This document shows, in pieces, positions 38,674 to 50,600 of a DNA stretch of 64,000 nt. The DNA is from Notospermus geniculatus (Eukaryota > Nemertea > Pilidiophora > Heteronemertea > Lineidae). Location: contig NMRB01000054.1 in assembly GCA_002633025.1 (NCBI GenBank), positions 649,335 to 713,334 on the forward strand. The letters are read 5' to 3'. Position 1 is the first letter of the stretch. Every line of letters starts with the position of its first letter. The translations under genes were made by a program, and so were the position numbers. The notes beneath the pieces were generated by a model. The model did no database searches and was not told where the DNA came from. It saw only the letters and a program-made list of their open reading frames with translations.

Positions 38674-40185
38674 CTGAAATAAAAAACGATAGGCCTCAAC
38701 AATAAATAAATAAATAGAATAAGATTTTAGCACAGACTGGTGATTGCATCATCACCACCAGCTGATTCCTTGATGTTGATCGAGAGAGAGGCTATGTAGG
38801 CCTATGTGCCACCCGTCCCAGCAGCAGAGGCGACTCTTCTGCTACTTTTGACTTATTATGGTACACACAGCCTAGCAGACTCTAGCCAAGGAATCAATCA
38901 TCTAGCATTTGTTATATTACCTATCTGCTATTCGTGTGGTTTAATACCGGCGAAGGCGAACGAATATTCTTGATCTTTGTGACACTTCCCAGACAAGACG
39001 ACTGCAGTAAACTGGTAAATGGTGATTCCGACACATTTTCCCAATCAACCAATCGCAGCGAGCGAAGTAAAGAGCACACACTCACCCAATAGTCCTTACG
39101 CCCGATATGATTGGTTTATTTCCATCGGTATTTCCCGGTCACTGACGGAAATTTCCGATCGAAATGTGATTGCGAAATCGCTATCGAATCAACCTCGGGA
39201 ATAGTCGGGAAACGTCGAGAAATCGGTGGTGGTTGGAGACTGGCATGAACTATGCTTGGAGACTGCATGAGCGAGAACAAGCTCGGACTTGTTTACGCCA
39301 CTGGTCGTCCAATTTCCTCCGCAAGGTGACGCCTCCACGATGTTCTGGCTTACACCTTTGCCCCCAAGCTAAACTATTCCGCAGCGTGGAACTATTAAAG
39401 ATTAACGTCATATCCAAGATGGCCGCGTCCATGGAACCCTCGACTCGCGTGAAAAAAATCACATTTAAGTGTTTTGTTGTCCTTTCAACGACCAGTTCCA
39501 CGACATTCGCACTTTTCGTGGACCAAAGTGCACGACAGACGGTAGAAGGTGATAAATAATAGGCTACTTTCCCATAGCCCACAGTGTGTGAACGGCTTCC
39601 TTCACGTACATCCTACGTACATCCATGACATCCATTTTNAACAGTACACAACATTGTACTGGCTTCGACGATAGAACCAGTCTAACAACACGTGTTCGGA
39701 ATTCCCATAATCGTCATTTCTAAAAATAGCGTCCAATCAGCAGTGACCTTACATCACTGTCTAAAAATAGGACTCATCCGCGTGTGGAGTGATGAGCCTC
39801 GTCACGAAGTAGTTCTTCAAAAACTGTTTCGATACAAGGAAGCAAGACCAGAAAATTGAAGGTGAAAGTGTGTTATATGCAGCATTTTGTTTTATGATAG
39901 TGCAAAATGTTATATACCATGTTCCCACCAATAATGTGCGGAAATTTCAATTCTATTTTTAGAACGTCGCGGAAGGATATGATACGTCATTTTGAGACGT
40001 GGTATTTTCCATCCAAGATCACAGATCCAGTCACATTCAGTCAAAATACGTCGGAGTGAGAGGTTGATATAGTTGTGTTATCCGCAAATAATCAGTGCTA
40101 CCGGCGATATAAAACGTGCTGACAACGTACTGTGTCACCATTTGAATATTCTAACGTGACCTGCAAGCAGCTCATTCGTGTTAAG
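38674..40185. promoter_or_regulatory. head-to-head promoter region of CEBPG and C/EBP
   Basis: Three perfect MEF2-type sites CTAAAAATAG lie at 39720-39729, 39761-39770 and, on the minus strand, 39953-39962. A CCAAT-containing GTCCAATCAG is at 39731-39740. TATAAAA at 40108-40114 would place a C/EBP start near 40138, leaving about 50 bases of leader without an upstream ATG. AAGATGGCCGC near 39417 resembles a YY1 site. There is one ambiguous base at 39639. Site names are motif matches only. Confidence 0.6.
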
Positions 40186-41160
40186 ATGGACAACTGCTTG
40201 GAATCCCAACAACAACTTGACTTTTACAGTGATCAGCAGCTGATTGCGCAATACACCAAAAAGTTGCGTCCAGAGGACTTGAAAGTTGTGACATCCATTC
40301 CGGAGATTTCATTCGTAGACGAAGCCGGTATAAAAGGATCACCACTGGATACACCTGAGGTATCGTTAAACTTATCCGATTTCATCGACACGCCAGACTT
40401 TAATAAGTTTACTTCTGGTGAAGGTCTTTTTCCTCAAGTAGACCTGCTAACATCAAGTCAGGACGAGAAACTGGACTCAGCAGAGTCAGACTCTGTCATT
40501 TCAAACATTGCCACGGTCACTGTCAGTGACACCACACCAACTCTGTCAGTGTCAACTATCAAACAAGAGCCTATCGAAGTTATGGAACTCGACAACAGCC
40601 AGATGATGTCGAATCAAGCAGATGATATGGAGACGATTGACATTGCAAGTCTGATGCAGCAGCAGCAGCAGCAGCCGGCACATAATAACATTGTGCTGTT
40701 AAAGTCGGAGGTACCCGATATGGGTAGCTTTGTGACCATCCCAGAGTCACCATCTGATTTCTCAGATAGCAATCGATCTTTTGAGTACGAGCATAATGTT
40801 CCAACACCAGTTCAGGAGGTCGAAACCGAGTACGATCGGGAAGATCTGCATTATGGGAAATCGCCGCCACCTAGTAAAGGAATACGGAAACGTGACTTGG
40901 AGAAAGGATCCGACGAATATAAGATGAAACGAGAACGGAATAACATCGCTGTGAGGAAGAGCCGGGAAAAGGCCAGGGAACGACAACGACAAACTGAGCA
41001 AAAAGTGAAAACACTTGTAGCAGAAAACAAACAGTTAACAAAGAAACTAGAACTGGTCACTAAAGAATTGACTGTTCTTCGTGGATTATTTTCAAACGCA
41101 AACTTGCGCCAATTAATGACGCCACAGCATCAAAAGCTTTTGGACAAACTCAACTTATGA
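40186..41160 (+). CDS. CEBP: CCAAT/enhancer-binding protein (alpha/beta/delta type), intronless
   Basis: A 324-aa C/EBP in a single exon, as vertebrate C/EBP alpha, beta and delta genes also are. The C-terminal bZIP has the basic signature NNIAVRKSR at 252-260, followed by a zipper ending ELTVLRGLF. The N-terminal half is acidic; EVSLNLSDFIDTPDFNKF resembles the vertebrate activation motif ISAYIDPAAFNDEF. TIKQEPIE fits a SUMO-acceptor synergy-control motif (hydrophobic-K-x-E), and there is a short polyglutamine run. The ATG at 40186 has A at -3 and G at +4; the open frame extends upstream but without another ATG. A TATA box is 72 bases upstream. It cannot be assigned to one vertebrate paralog and probably represents the pre-duplication gene. 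Confidence 0.94.
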   Translation: MDNCLESQQQLDFYSDQQLIAQYTKKLRPEDLKVVTSIPEISFVDEAGIKGSPLDTPEVSLNLSDFIDTPDFNKFTSGEGLFPQVDLLTSSQDEKLDSAESDSVISNIATVTVSDTTPTLSVSTIKQEPIEVMELDNSQMMSNQADDMETIDIASLMQQQQQQPAHNNIVLLKSEVPDMGSFVTIPESPSDFSDSNRSFEYEHNVPTPVQEVETEYDREDLHYGKSPPPSKGIRKRDLEKGSDEYKMKRERNNIAVRKSREKARERQRQTEQKVKTLVAENKQLTKKLELVTKELTVLRGLFSNANLRQLMTPQHQKLLDKLNL

Positions 41161-43190
41161 CTCGCAAGTGTGAGATGCCAGTGATAAGACAGAGCTGACA
41201 ATACCTCGTGTTCAATTCGTGTGGATTATTGCCAAAGTCATTCAGATTGATAGCATCAAACTCTTTCAACATGTTCAAAACCAATGTAACTTATAGTGAG
41301 ATCATCCAGTTTGGTTGGGCGAGAAGCTATGAACTACCCTATCAAATTCGTGTCATAGGCTTCACAATGTCCTAAACAATGTTCCACAAACAGGTGAAGG
41401 GGCGGGGGTAAAGGTGTCATAGTCAGTTCATGGCTTCTTGCTTTCCAAAGTGACAATGTATTGGTACTTACTAATTGGACCAGTTATCAATGAAAACTAA
41501 TATCAAAACTGATTGCTACTTCACCTCAACACTTGTCATTATCAGACTATTACGTATTCTGTGACTCAAACTGGGTAGAAGGAGGACTAAGATCTGGGAC
41601 TTGATGTCATATGTTAAGGGTCACTCTGACCTGTACAGTCGGTAGGCCTACGGGTCAGTGTCAGTATAGGTTTTCTTCACTCAACTATTCACATTTCAAC
41701 ATTGAGATTATTGCATACTGCAGTCTGTACTATTGTAATATGACACTCTCTGCTAGTATTAATTTGTAAAGCCACTTTCTCACTTTACTAGACTGTACAT
41801 AGTTTGTAATACAACATGCAATATTAGTGATTCATATGTGTCTTAGAGCAAGATTTTCAGTAGTTGATCATGTTGACTAAGATTTAGATACAGGGTTTAT
41901 GCTCTCACCTGAGCACGAAATTTAGGACCTTTTTAAAGACTTTTAATGACCGAGTTGATATAAATTTAGGACCTGTTTCAGGTATTTCTCTGGGGGAGCA
42001 TGAAGGGTGATAAACGCAATTTTACACACTGAGCAGCCAGAATTTTTGGCAGAGAGGGGATCAGGGTTGCCGAAGGCAGTTGTTACAGACGGGTGCCGAA
42101 GGTCCCTGCATCAAGGGGGTCTGGGGGTTCTCCCCCAGAAAATTTTGAAATCTAGAATGCTGTAGACGCTATTTCCTGGCATCTCAGTAATATCATTTAA
42201 TGATTTTTATGACCAGACTGTTTCTAAGATTTAAAGACTTTTTATGACCATCCAGCAAAATGGGCAAAATTTAAAGACTTTCAATGGCCATTAAATCAAA
42301 ATCGCAAATTTAAGGACTTTTAAAGACCCGCATAAACCCTGTAGATAGTAAAGGGATTGACAGCTGGTATACAGGTATTTTTTTTGACTGTTGTACACTT
42401 TGTGATCATAGGGTGTAGACTTCATATTATGTAAATATCGTTATGGCATATGAAACAAGTACATGTACAAGAACCTTTAGTTTTCATTCTTTCCAAACAT
42501 CTTGCCAAAGAGGTAAATGTAATTTCAAATACATGATGTACTAGTAAGGTCATGATAACCATTGAAGGTGAAATACCAGCAAATAGCAGTGGTCATAAAG
42601 CTTGTCACCTTTGAGCCTGCCCCCATCATATGTGGTCTAAAGAGCGATGGGGATTGTCCATGTTTTTGATGATGAAAATAGAGATCTACATATCAGTGTC
42701 ATTTGAAATCACTTTGAGTTGAACCCTTACGTGTAGGACTTGCGTGTAATGTACATTACAGTTGACATTTGAGAACTTGTACATGTACCAGGTACAAATA
42801 GTTCATCTACTCTCTACTTGTGTAAATTTCTTGACCTATTCTGATATCAGAGTGTAAAATTCAAAGGTTGTGATATTATAGTAGATCCTCTCATTAATGT
42901 AGCTCTCGCGTGTATCTTGCATTTAAAAAAACAAATAAAACCATTGTCATTTTCAAGGTGTAGCAGCATCCATAATTCTCAGGTAAAAAGTTCATCAGAT
43001 CTTGGTTCATATTGTATACCGGTAGTCATCATGTTTATGAAGTGTAAATAGATGTTTGTGTCTTGTATGTAGTCAAAATATATTATTGAATATTATACCT
43101 GTACATTATACTTGCTAATTTATTTTGATACTGTTAAAGGTGGTGCGAGTGCACAAGACTGTTGTTTCAAATAAAGTCTTGTTGGTTTGA
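41161..43190 (+). other. C/EBP 3' UTR and 3' end signals
   Basis: About 2 kb of non-coding, A/T-rich sequence downstream of the stop. Candidate poly(A) signals AATAAA are at 42934-42939 and 43170-43175, the latter followed by a GT-rich stretch (GTCTTGTTGGTTTG), making it the better end. A transposon at 41891-42341 lies inside it. ACATGTAC-type motifs are frequent. Confidence 0.65.
41891..42341. mobile_element. TIR element with 6-bp target duplication in the C/EBP 3' UTR
   Basis: 451 bp with inverted ends CAGGGTTTATGC and GCATAAACCCTG, flanked by TAGATA (41885-41890 and 42342-42347). The subterminal sequence is rich in AAATTTAGGACCTTTTTAAA-type motifs, as in the element at 29667-30044, and the centre carries GGGGGTCTGGGGGTTCTCCC. 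Same family, diverged. No coding capacity. Confidence 0.88.
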
Positions 43191-43471
43191 AAATATCTTT
43201 GTGTTCTTAGTCTGTAGGCAGGAAAAAAGGTCCGACGTTGCTCTGTGAGAGCAGGAGTCTGTGTCACAGGACCCAGATGACAGTCCCCATTAAAACTACT
43301 TGAGTACCGTTCCGTTTTGCAAAATACAAATCTGTATTATGCAGAACGGAGCAACCTCGTCCCAGGTCATTGTTCGGTGTCATTTCATTCCGTTCCGTTC
43401 TGTAAAATACAGATAGCCGGCTCACATACATTGTATGTTCAATGTGGATAAGACAATAAGTCCAACAATCC

Positions 43472-43778
43472 CATCTTCGATAATCGAAGGCCGATCTGCT
43501 CTCCACTGCGTTACATCGCACATCACCCTTCGAGAAATAGACTAGTCGGCGGCGTATCTTGGCACCATGCCAACTTTACCGGTCGACCAATCATATGACA
43601 CTTTATATCGGGTCTTCGGCTACAACTCTTTGTACCACGATTAAAATTTTACAACACCGATTCTGATTGGCCTCTTCTTCTCGAGGCGGCAGATACGCCG
43701 TGGACCGGTCACTTTCTCGAAGGGTGATGTGCGGTGTAACATAGTGGTGAGCAGATCGGCCTTCGATCATCGAAGATG
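43472..43778. mobile_element. foldback hAT-like MITE, copy 1
   Basis: Long inverted arms start CATCTTCGATAATCGAAGG and end in the reverse complement at 43778. Each arm is about 100 bases and contains GAGCAGATCGGCCTTCGA and CGAAGGGTGATGTGCG-type blocks. Flanks AACAATCC and AACAATCT are consistent with an 8-bp target duplication with one change. No coding capacity. Confidence 0.82.
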
Positions 43779-44263
43779 AACAATCTTGACATCAGAGACC
43801 ACTGATCAAAACTCACCAACACCATAGAATTCAAGGAGCAGTTGGCCTCTGTGGAACGGACTGTAACTCAGTGTGGTGCACCAAGCTTGTTGGACTCATT
43901 CCTAACAAACAAAGATGAACATCATTACAATGACATGAGTGGTGGTTGCATCAGATTGTAAAATTCCGTACCCCTGGGTTCCAATGCCAAGGTGGATGGA
44001 AAATTCCAGGGTCTTGCATCAGAAGGTCACAGTCAACTTTTTCAGACATGGAGCTAAAATGCAGTCATGTTCTTGAAAGGATGGGCATCCCGAGACCAGA
44101 TGATGTCCCTGACATAGTTGACACAAACTAATAGAAAAATACTCCACTCTGAGATGACCAGCAGTCCTCCCAATCCTGGTAAATTTCACCTGCCTTGAGG
44201 CTCTCTACATGTCCTCCTGTATTCAGCTCCTCCTATGCAGTAGAAACCTCTCCCAGGAGGACA

Positions 44264-44590
44264 CTTCAATATAAATCGACGAAGGCCAATCTGCTCACCA
44301 CTGCGCTACATCGCACATCGCCCTTCGAGAAATTGACCGGTCCGCGGCAAATCCGCTGCCTCTCAAAGAGGAGGCCAATCAGAACCGGTGTTGTAAAATT
44401 TGAATTGTGGTACAAATAGTGGTAGCCGAAGACCCGATATAAAGTGCAATATGATTGGTCGACCGGTAAAGTTGGCATCGTGCCAAGATACGCCACGGAC
44501 CGGTCTATTTCTCGAAGGGTGATAAGCGATGTAACGCAGTGGTGAGCAGATGATGGGCCGCAGATGATCGGCCTTCAGTTATCGAAGATG
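44264..44590. mobile_element. foldback hAT-like MITE, copy 2, inverted relative to copy 1
   Basis: The reverse complement of the element at 43472-43778 with moderate divergence and a degraded left end. Perfect 8-bp direct repeats GGAGGACA flank it (44256-44263 and 44591-44598), which supports hAT-type insertion. Confidence 0.85.
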
Positions 44591-45059
44591 GGAGGACACC
44601 TCTCCATTGAGGACAGAAGAGTTGGTCACATCTGTTCATTTTACCTCTGCATTGAGAACACCTCTCATACTATGTCCTAAGGACAGCACCGGGCAGTCAC
44701 AAAGTGTCCTCAATAGAGAGGTTCCACTGTTCTACCAATCCTATCAGGAATGACTCGAACATAAGTTGAGTGACTGCCAACCATGAAGTGGCCACGTCGG
44801 AGGTAGCCCTGGGAAACAACAATGCTCACTTTTATAAATAGATCTGGTTCAATGGTTTATGCCATGTGACACTGACAACATCCAACTCATGTAGAACAAC
44901 GCAGTCTTGTTTATTTTTATACCTTCATGGCAGAACCAGTGTGGATTAATCTATTGGCTTATTACATTGATTGCACCATCGCCTGCAAGAATTGTTCATG
45001 TACCGGTAGCCTAATACAATGAACAAAGATTTGGAGTTAATCCCATACATTGACTTTAT

Positions 45060-45702
45060 GGGCCGTATTCTAGAAGCTTCCTTAAGTGTAAGGTCGACCT
45101 TAATCTTTTGTATTCTGCCCTGCAAACAATAGCTAAAGGTCGACCTTACCAGCTAGGACTTTTCTGCCGATCGGGAAAAACATCCTGATCAGGCTGTTCC
45201 TCCCAAACAAGCTAATTTCACACCACCTGATTTGGCAGAAACATCCTGATTGGGAGGTGGAGAATATTCTTTTCTATTTGCGCAAAATACTGTGCATTTG
45301 CGCATGCTGAGTGCATAGGCCTACGTCTTGGTGAAGATGGCAGATTATGTATAAAAAATGCTGTTCCAAACAAAATTTTTGTTCTCAAGTTCAGAGTTGA
45401 AAATTAACAAAATAAGCAAGGGATCATGCTAAATTGGATATATATTTCATTGTTAGTAAAATAATAACCAATTCCAGCATTAAAATCATCTGGATGGGAT
45501 TGGATTATAAAGAAATGGCCAAACAGGCCTAACTGACTTAGCAGACATGCAACAGGAAGTGACTGTCACTGAGCATGCTCAGTGTACTCCCTGGGCATCA
45601 AAACAGCTTGATCAGGCTGTAACATCCAAAATCGGATGTTTTTCCCGATCGGCAGAAAAGTCCTAGCTGCTTACACTTAAGGAAGCTTCTAGAATACGGC
45701 CC
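45060..45702. mobile_element. inverted-repeat element with nested smaller inverted repeat
   Basis: The ends read GGGCCGTATTCTAGAAGCTT and, inverted, AAGCTTCTAGAATACGGCCC. Inner arm sequence GACTTTTCTGCCGATCGGGA is matched by TCCCGATCGGCAGAAAAGTC near 45642-45663. Within the left arm, TAAGGTCGACCTTA-type sequences form a second small inverted repeat at about 45090-45148. No coding frame. Confidence 0.8.
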
Positions 45703-45727
45703 TATGTCTTTCCTGTCGCACAAATGC

Positions 45728-45853
45728 CCATATTATAATGTTGAAGCCTCCTTAACTCTAAGGTCCACTTCAAGCTTTTGTATTCTGCCCTGCAAACAAT
45801 AGCTATAGTATAAGGTAAACCTTAGAGTTGAGGAAGCTTCTAGAATACGACCC
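45728..45853. mobile_element. short degraded relative of the 45060 element
   Basis: It ends in AAGCTTCTAGAATACGACCC and shares the core TTTTGTATTCTGCCCTGCAA with the left arm of 45060-45702. It is the smaller element alone, which suggests that the larger one contains a nested copy. Confidence 0.65.
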
Positions 45854-47651
45854 AATATGTACATGTACATGGACTTGATTCACAAAGCAATCACACTGGA
45901 AACCAAGGTCTTTCAAGGGGAAAAGCCACATCAGCAATTTAGTCAGTCATTGGACCATGTTGATATTTGTCATATCCCTCGAAAAACCTCAAATCCCAAC
46001 TCAAAGAGATCATCTATTATGCTGTGTCATGATTTACATAGCATAATAGACACCGGCACATGACCAGGCTGGGAAAACCCACCATTAGCATAATCAATAA
46101 TGCTGATTCATCACACACCTGTGTCTGGACAGTTTTGTTTACTAACACAGGCAGCAGTCATGTGACAACGAAGATTGTGATTCATCATGTATCACTTTTG
46201 ATTATCTAAATATCAGTAGTCTGCACATGAAGTGATCACGTACCAGAGTTTCAATTGTGCTGAATCAGGGAATACCATGGTCTGGTTCCAAACCAAGAAA
46301 ACAATGCCGATGCCGACTGTTATTCTCTTATAGGCCAATGGAGCAGTCATCACAAGGAATTCCTTGTTTAAGAAGACATCAGCATCAAACATGTATATCC
46401 TGAATCAAGGGACCTTTCAAAAGGCATGTATTGTCCACCACAGTCATTGATCTCAAGTCATCACATGCTTCGACCAGATTTCCTGGGAAATCCCCTAATT
46501 CATCCCCTTTCCACTTGGTGGCGACTGGTCCAGTCATCATGTGGCTTCACCCATTGGTCCTTTTCCCAGGAACTACATTCTCAATAGATGACGGCCAATA
46601 GGACCAAGGATCATGAGCCGGTTAGCAACGGCATTGTATCTTCTTCTTCCTGGGAAATTCAGTGACTTTGATTTTCCCCCTTTCCCATGATTTCCCCCTT
46701 TTCCCACGATAGACCAACTGGTTCTGATTTAAACCAGCAGTCATGTGGCTTCCCAGGGAAAGTATGGTCTCCCTGGAAAGTCATGACAAATGTCATGTTT
46801 TCCTTCACTTTCATTACTACCCAGGACTTGTTTTAGTTGTATTCTACACAAAACATGACATCTGAATGATTATTAAGTGAATGAATGATAAGTGGCACAC
46901 AATGACTCAATGAATCTTTGATATGACTGTGAGTAGAAGTGGATACGTAACCAAGAACCATGATCTTTTAGGTCAACGTCTCTAATCACCCAATACCCCA
47001 CTTGTAACAATTAATCACCACAAACCGTTTCACTTCAACACAAGTTGAACAACTGAATCCATTATACTACCTGATAATAGTACTGATAATACAGGTCAAC
47101 ACTGCTGACCTCATTCATTCAGTGCTTGCATGAGTGTTATTAATAACATGGGATTGTCTGTTCTGGTTCGTTCTGGTCTTTTCCATTAAGGACTACTTTT
47201 GACCTGAATGTTAGGCCTAGACTTTGACGACCATTATATTGATCAGCCGTGCACACCATAATGACCTGAGAGCTACCTTAATCCAGCCCACACACATTCC
47301 TCAAGTCTAGCTATTTATTGAACTTTCGGCTTTACCTTGGGTGATTACACCTGGGAAGTCCATGATAATTCACCATCGGGAATCCCCTAATGCCAAACAC
47401 AACATACATGTACATGTATGTACCTGTTCTAGGCACCTGTCAAATCAATTTCTGCAGCTTTTTTTGTACTGAGAGACTGGTGATGGCTAAGGTACATCAT
47501 AAATAAATCAATCTAACCACGTAACAGTGACAGTTATCAGATCAAAAGGGTTCAGGCCATTTTAAACAGATATGTCACCTTATTTTGCTGGTGTGGGCGA
47601 CTGATAAAATCAAAATCTGCAATGAACTCAAATAACCTACCAGTTGGAGAA
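45854..47651. other. intergenic region downstream of SPIDR
   Basis: No gene recognised. TTTATT at 47314-47319 (AATAAA on minus) is a possible SPIDR poly(A) signal about 330 bases after its stop. The rest is unique sequence without evident structure. Confidence 0.5.
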
Positions 47652-50600
47652 CTATGTCAGAAGTTCAACCTCCGTCATTTGAATGATTTTTTTCTTCAAA
47701 ACTTTGTTCCTATGCGTGGATATTATGATGCAGTTCATAGGCCCGATGTCTCTGTTCAGGACACTCTGCACATCATAACCCTGGAAACAAACAGAACGTC
47801 ATGAATATCGGAAAGTTGAAACATTCATTCTCTCCAGGCCCAATTGCACTCATATATAGCCAAAAAAATCGAGCACAAAAGGCGACACACAAAATGATGT
47901 ACGGTAATAAAAGGAGTCGTCCTCCAGAAATTTCGGAAATTTTCTACCCCAACCGGGGTCTTCTTCAGGCTGGAACTTTCAAGTCGAGCTACCAGAAGTG
48001 TACACTACACTTCTGGTAGCTCGACTTGAAAGTGCCAGCCTGAAGATCAAAAATTTGCGAAATTTCTGGAGGACGACTCCTTTTATTAAATTGGCCTAAT
48101 TGCACTCCTTGCACTGCCAGTGACCTCTTAGATTATTGGCTGAAATCCAGTAAAATAATCATGAGGTACACCCTCACCCACCATCAGTGCTTCCATGATC
48201 GTGACATAGTGTATGATCTTAGTAGTGTAAATGTACACTCTCAGGGATGGGGCTATTAAACTGCTATTGGCTCTCCCTCCTCCCATGTGGCGAAGACTGT
48301 TCTAATTGGGCAAAACTCCCTGGATTTTTTTTTTTTTTGATAAAAGAATTTTGAGCACACTCACCTCTTCATCAGCTTCTTCTGGTAGGAGTTTCTCAAT
48401 CGTAGATTGTAATAACTGGAAACAGAAGAGTGAGAATCAGAAACTTTGAAATATGGATATAGTGTGGCAGGTTTTAGAAGGCTTTGAGGCTCGGCAACAA
48501 GAGAGAAAGATGACCAACCTGTATTTTGATTCGACATGCATCACTCGGGATATCAGGTGTTTGTAAGAAGATGTCTAGTCTCATTTTGTTTACAGGTGAA
48601 TGGACAGGAGCCTGACAATGTCGACAGTACAGGACACCTCTGAAACAGATTACAGCAGAAATGGAGTACACGTAATACTTGTAGATATCGGATTGCTGGT
48701 GACAAGGCAACTTGGTTCATGGCAATATTGTTGGGTAATTCTACCATAGCATATATGAACATGTAGTTGGCAACACCTTGGCTATCCCGCAATGACATCA
48801 TCAGTGTCATGTTTTAAATCTTGCTTGTGTGAGGTCGCTATTGGAGGATGGGGAAGGTGAACTACACTTACAAGGCATCTGATCGATAGGAGAGTTCATC
48901 ATTGCCACATGTATCACAGGCTGGCCAGCTGTAGGCTGAGTCTTCGTCCACCTCAACTATTGTTCCTTGAGTGATGAGATAGAGAAATGATAGATAGATA
49001 GACAGATAATTTGAAGCTTCATAACCCTTTTGGGTCTTAAGCTTATACTACAGGGTGGAGTCCACAGCAGGCTACTGTCCACCTGCGTGGGGTCTTTTAC
49101 TTGCCCTGGCATAGACACTCAGGTACAAGGGACCACGGCTTTGAGTCTCATCTGACAGACTCTAATTGGTTCACAGCTTTTCACATACATGCCCTGGCCG
49201 GGGATCGAACGCACGTACTGACCCTGTTAGGATTGAAAGTCAAGCGTGTTAGACTGCTCGACCACCAGGCCAAGAATCATACATGAGAACATCTCAATAA
49301 ATTTAAACAGTTTATCCAAGGGTACATGTATTAAGACAACAACAAGTACATGTCGCTCACCCTGAACAGAGAGAAGCGTTCCTGGATTAAGATTTTCCAC
49401 AACGTTTGGCAGCTCAACAGCAAGTTGCAGCCATTTCTCATCATTAACTTGGGTTGATTCAGATATCTTAGAATATGTATCAGCAATGCATTTCCCTGGA
49501 ATAAAATAAAGCGGATCCCGTCAGCCCCTGGATGGAGCCATAAAGAACTTTTCATAACCTACATCTGCCCACTAAACTTCTGTCTCCATCCTAGTTCACT
49601 GATTCAGTTGCTACACGTACCTGCAACTGTAAGCAATTCAATCCACATTTGAAGCTTTTCAACAACCAAGTGACTTTACTCAGTGCATTCAGTCAATATA
49701 CAGCAACTGATCTGTAGGCCTACTACCATCGGCATTGCTCCACCTACCTTTATGTAACCAAATGTCTCTGAAGACTAGCACCAGGGGTCTTTTAGCAGAA
49801 AGTGAATCATCTAAGAATGGATGGAACCCACACAGAGGTTGAACCTGAACATGTAGATAGGACACAGAAGACATTCCTATACGGATTGTGTTGTCCACCA
49901 CATACACATCAAACGTGTTCTCAATCCCTCTCTGAAAAAGTTGACTGAACCTTTTGGTAATACATTACAATGCATTCATGTCATCATCACGGGGAGTGGA
50001 GTGCCTCAGTGTCAGACTCGCGACCGAAAGGTGACAGGTTCGATTTCAGGTGATCGCCACTTTGTATTCTCAACTGCTCTGAAAGAATCAATTGATGCGC
50101 TGAGTGAGCTTCTCCTTGAGTTCGACAGAAAGGTTTCTGGAGACACTAAGGGTAAAGTGTGTGTGATATCGGCTGATTGCGCTAATTCAAGTGTGGATAT
50201 CACTCTAACCTCAGTGTTCACCGCTTTTTGGACAACAAAACAACAGCCTCACCTCATTCTGAAAGTAGATAACCTTTGCCTTAAACGATACACGGTTTGA
50301 TTCCTGCACCTTCATCACATCGGCCAGTGATGAAAACTTTGGTTCAGTATGTATACTGTGTTGTGAGGCAACAAGTTCAGCAGAGCCTTGGATGGCTGTC
50401 AGGATGTAGCAGAAACTAGGAGCTGGGGGAGAGGGGCAGCTCTCCTGGAAGTCAAAGATAGAATATGCTAAGTAGCTCGGAAGTATGTCACTAAAGAGTA
50501 CCGTAAACTGAATGTGGGGGAACATCTAAATATATTTCGATCCACGCACTAAAGCACTGTGGAAGCACTAAGATGAGTGTGTGACGTACCTTCTCAAGAC

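Noticed and set aside
39019-39559. Open frames between the two C/EBP genes
   Set aside because: Promoter-region sequence without splice support or recognisable domains.
40132-40185. 18 extra N-terminal codons on C/EBP
   Set aside because: The extension begins at GTG, has no ATG, and overlaps the expected transcription start 25-30 bases after the TATA box. ATG at 40186 was chosen.
43264-43521. Frame with GAACGG/CCGTTC-rich product near 43300
   Set aside because: Made by short inverted CCGTTCCGTT-type repeats next to the foldback elements; no protein family seen.
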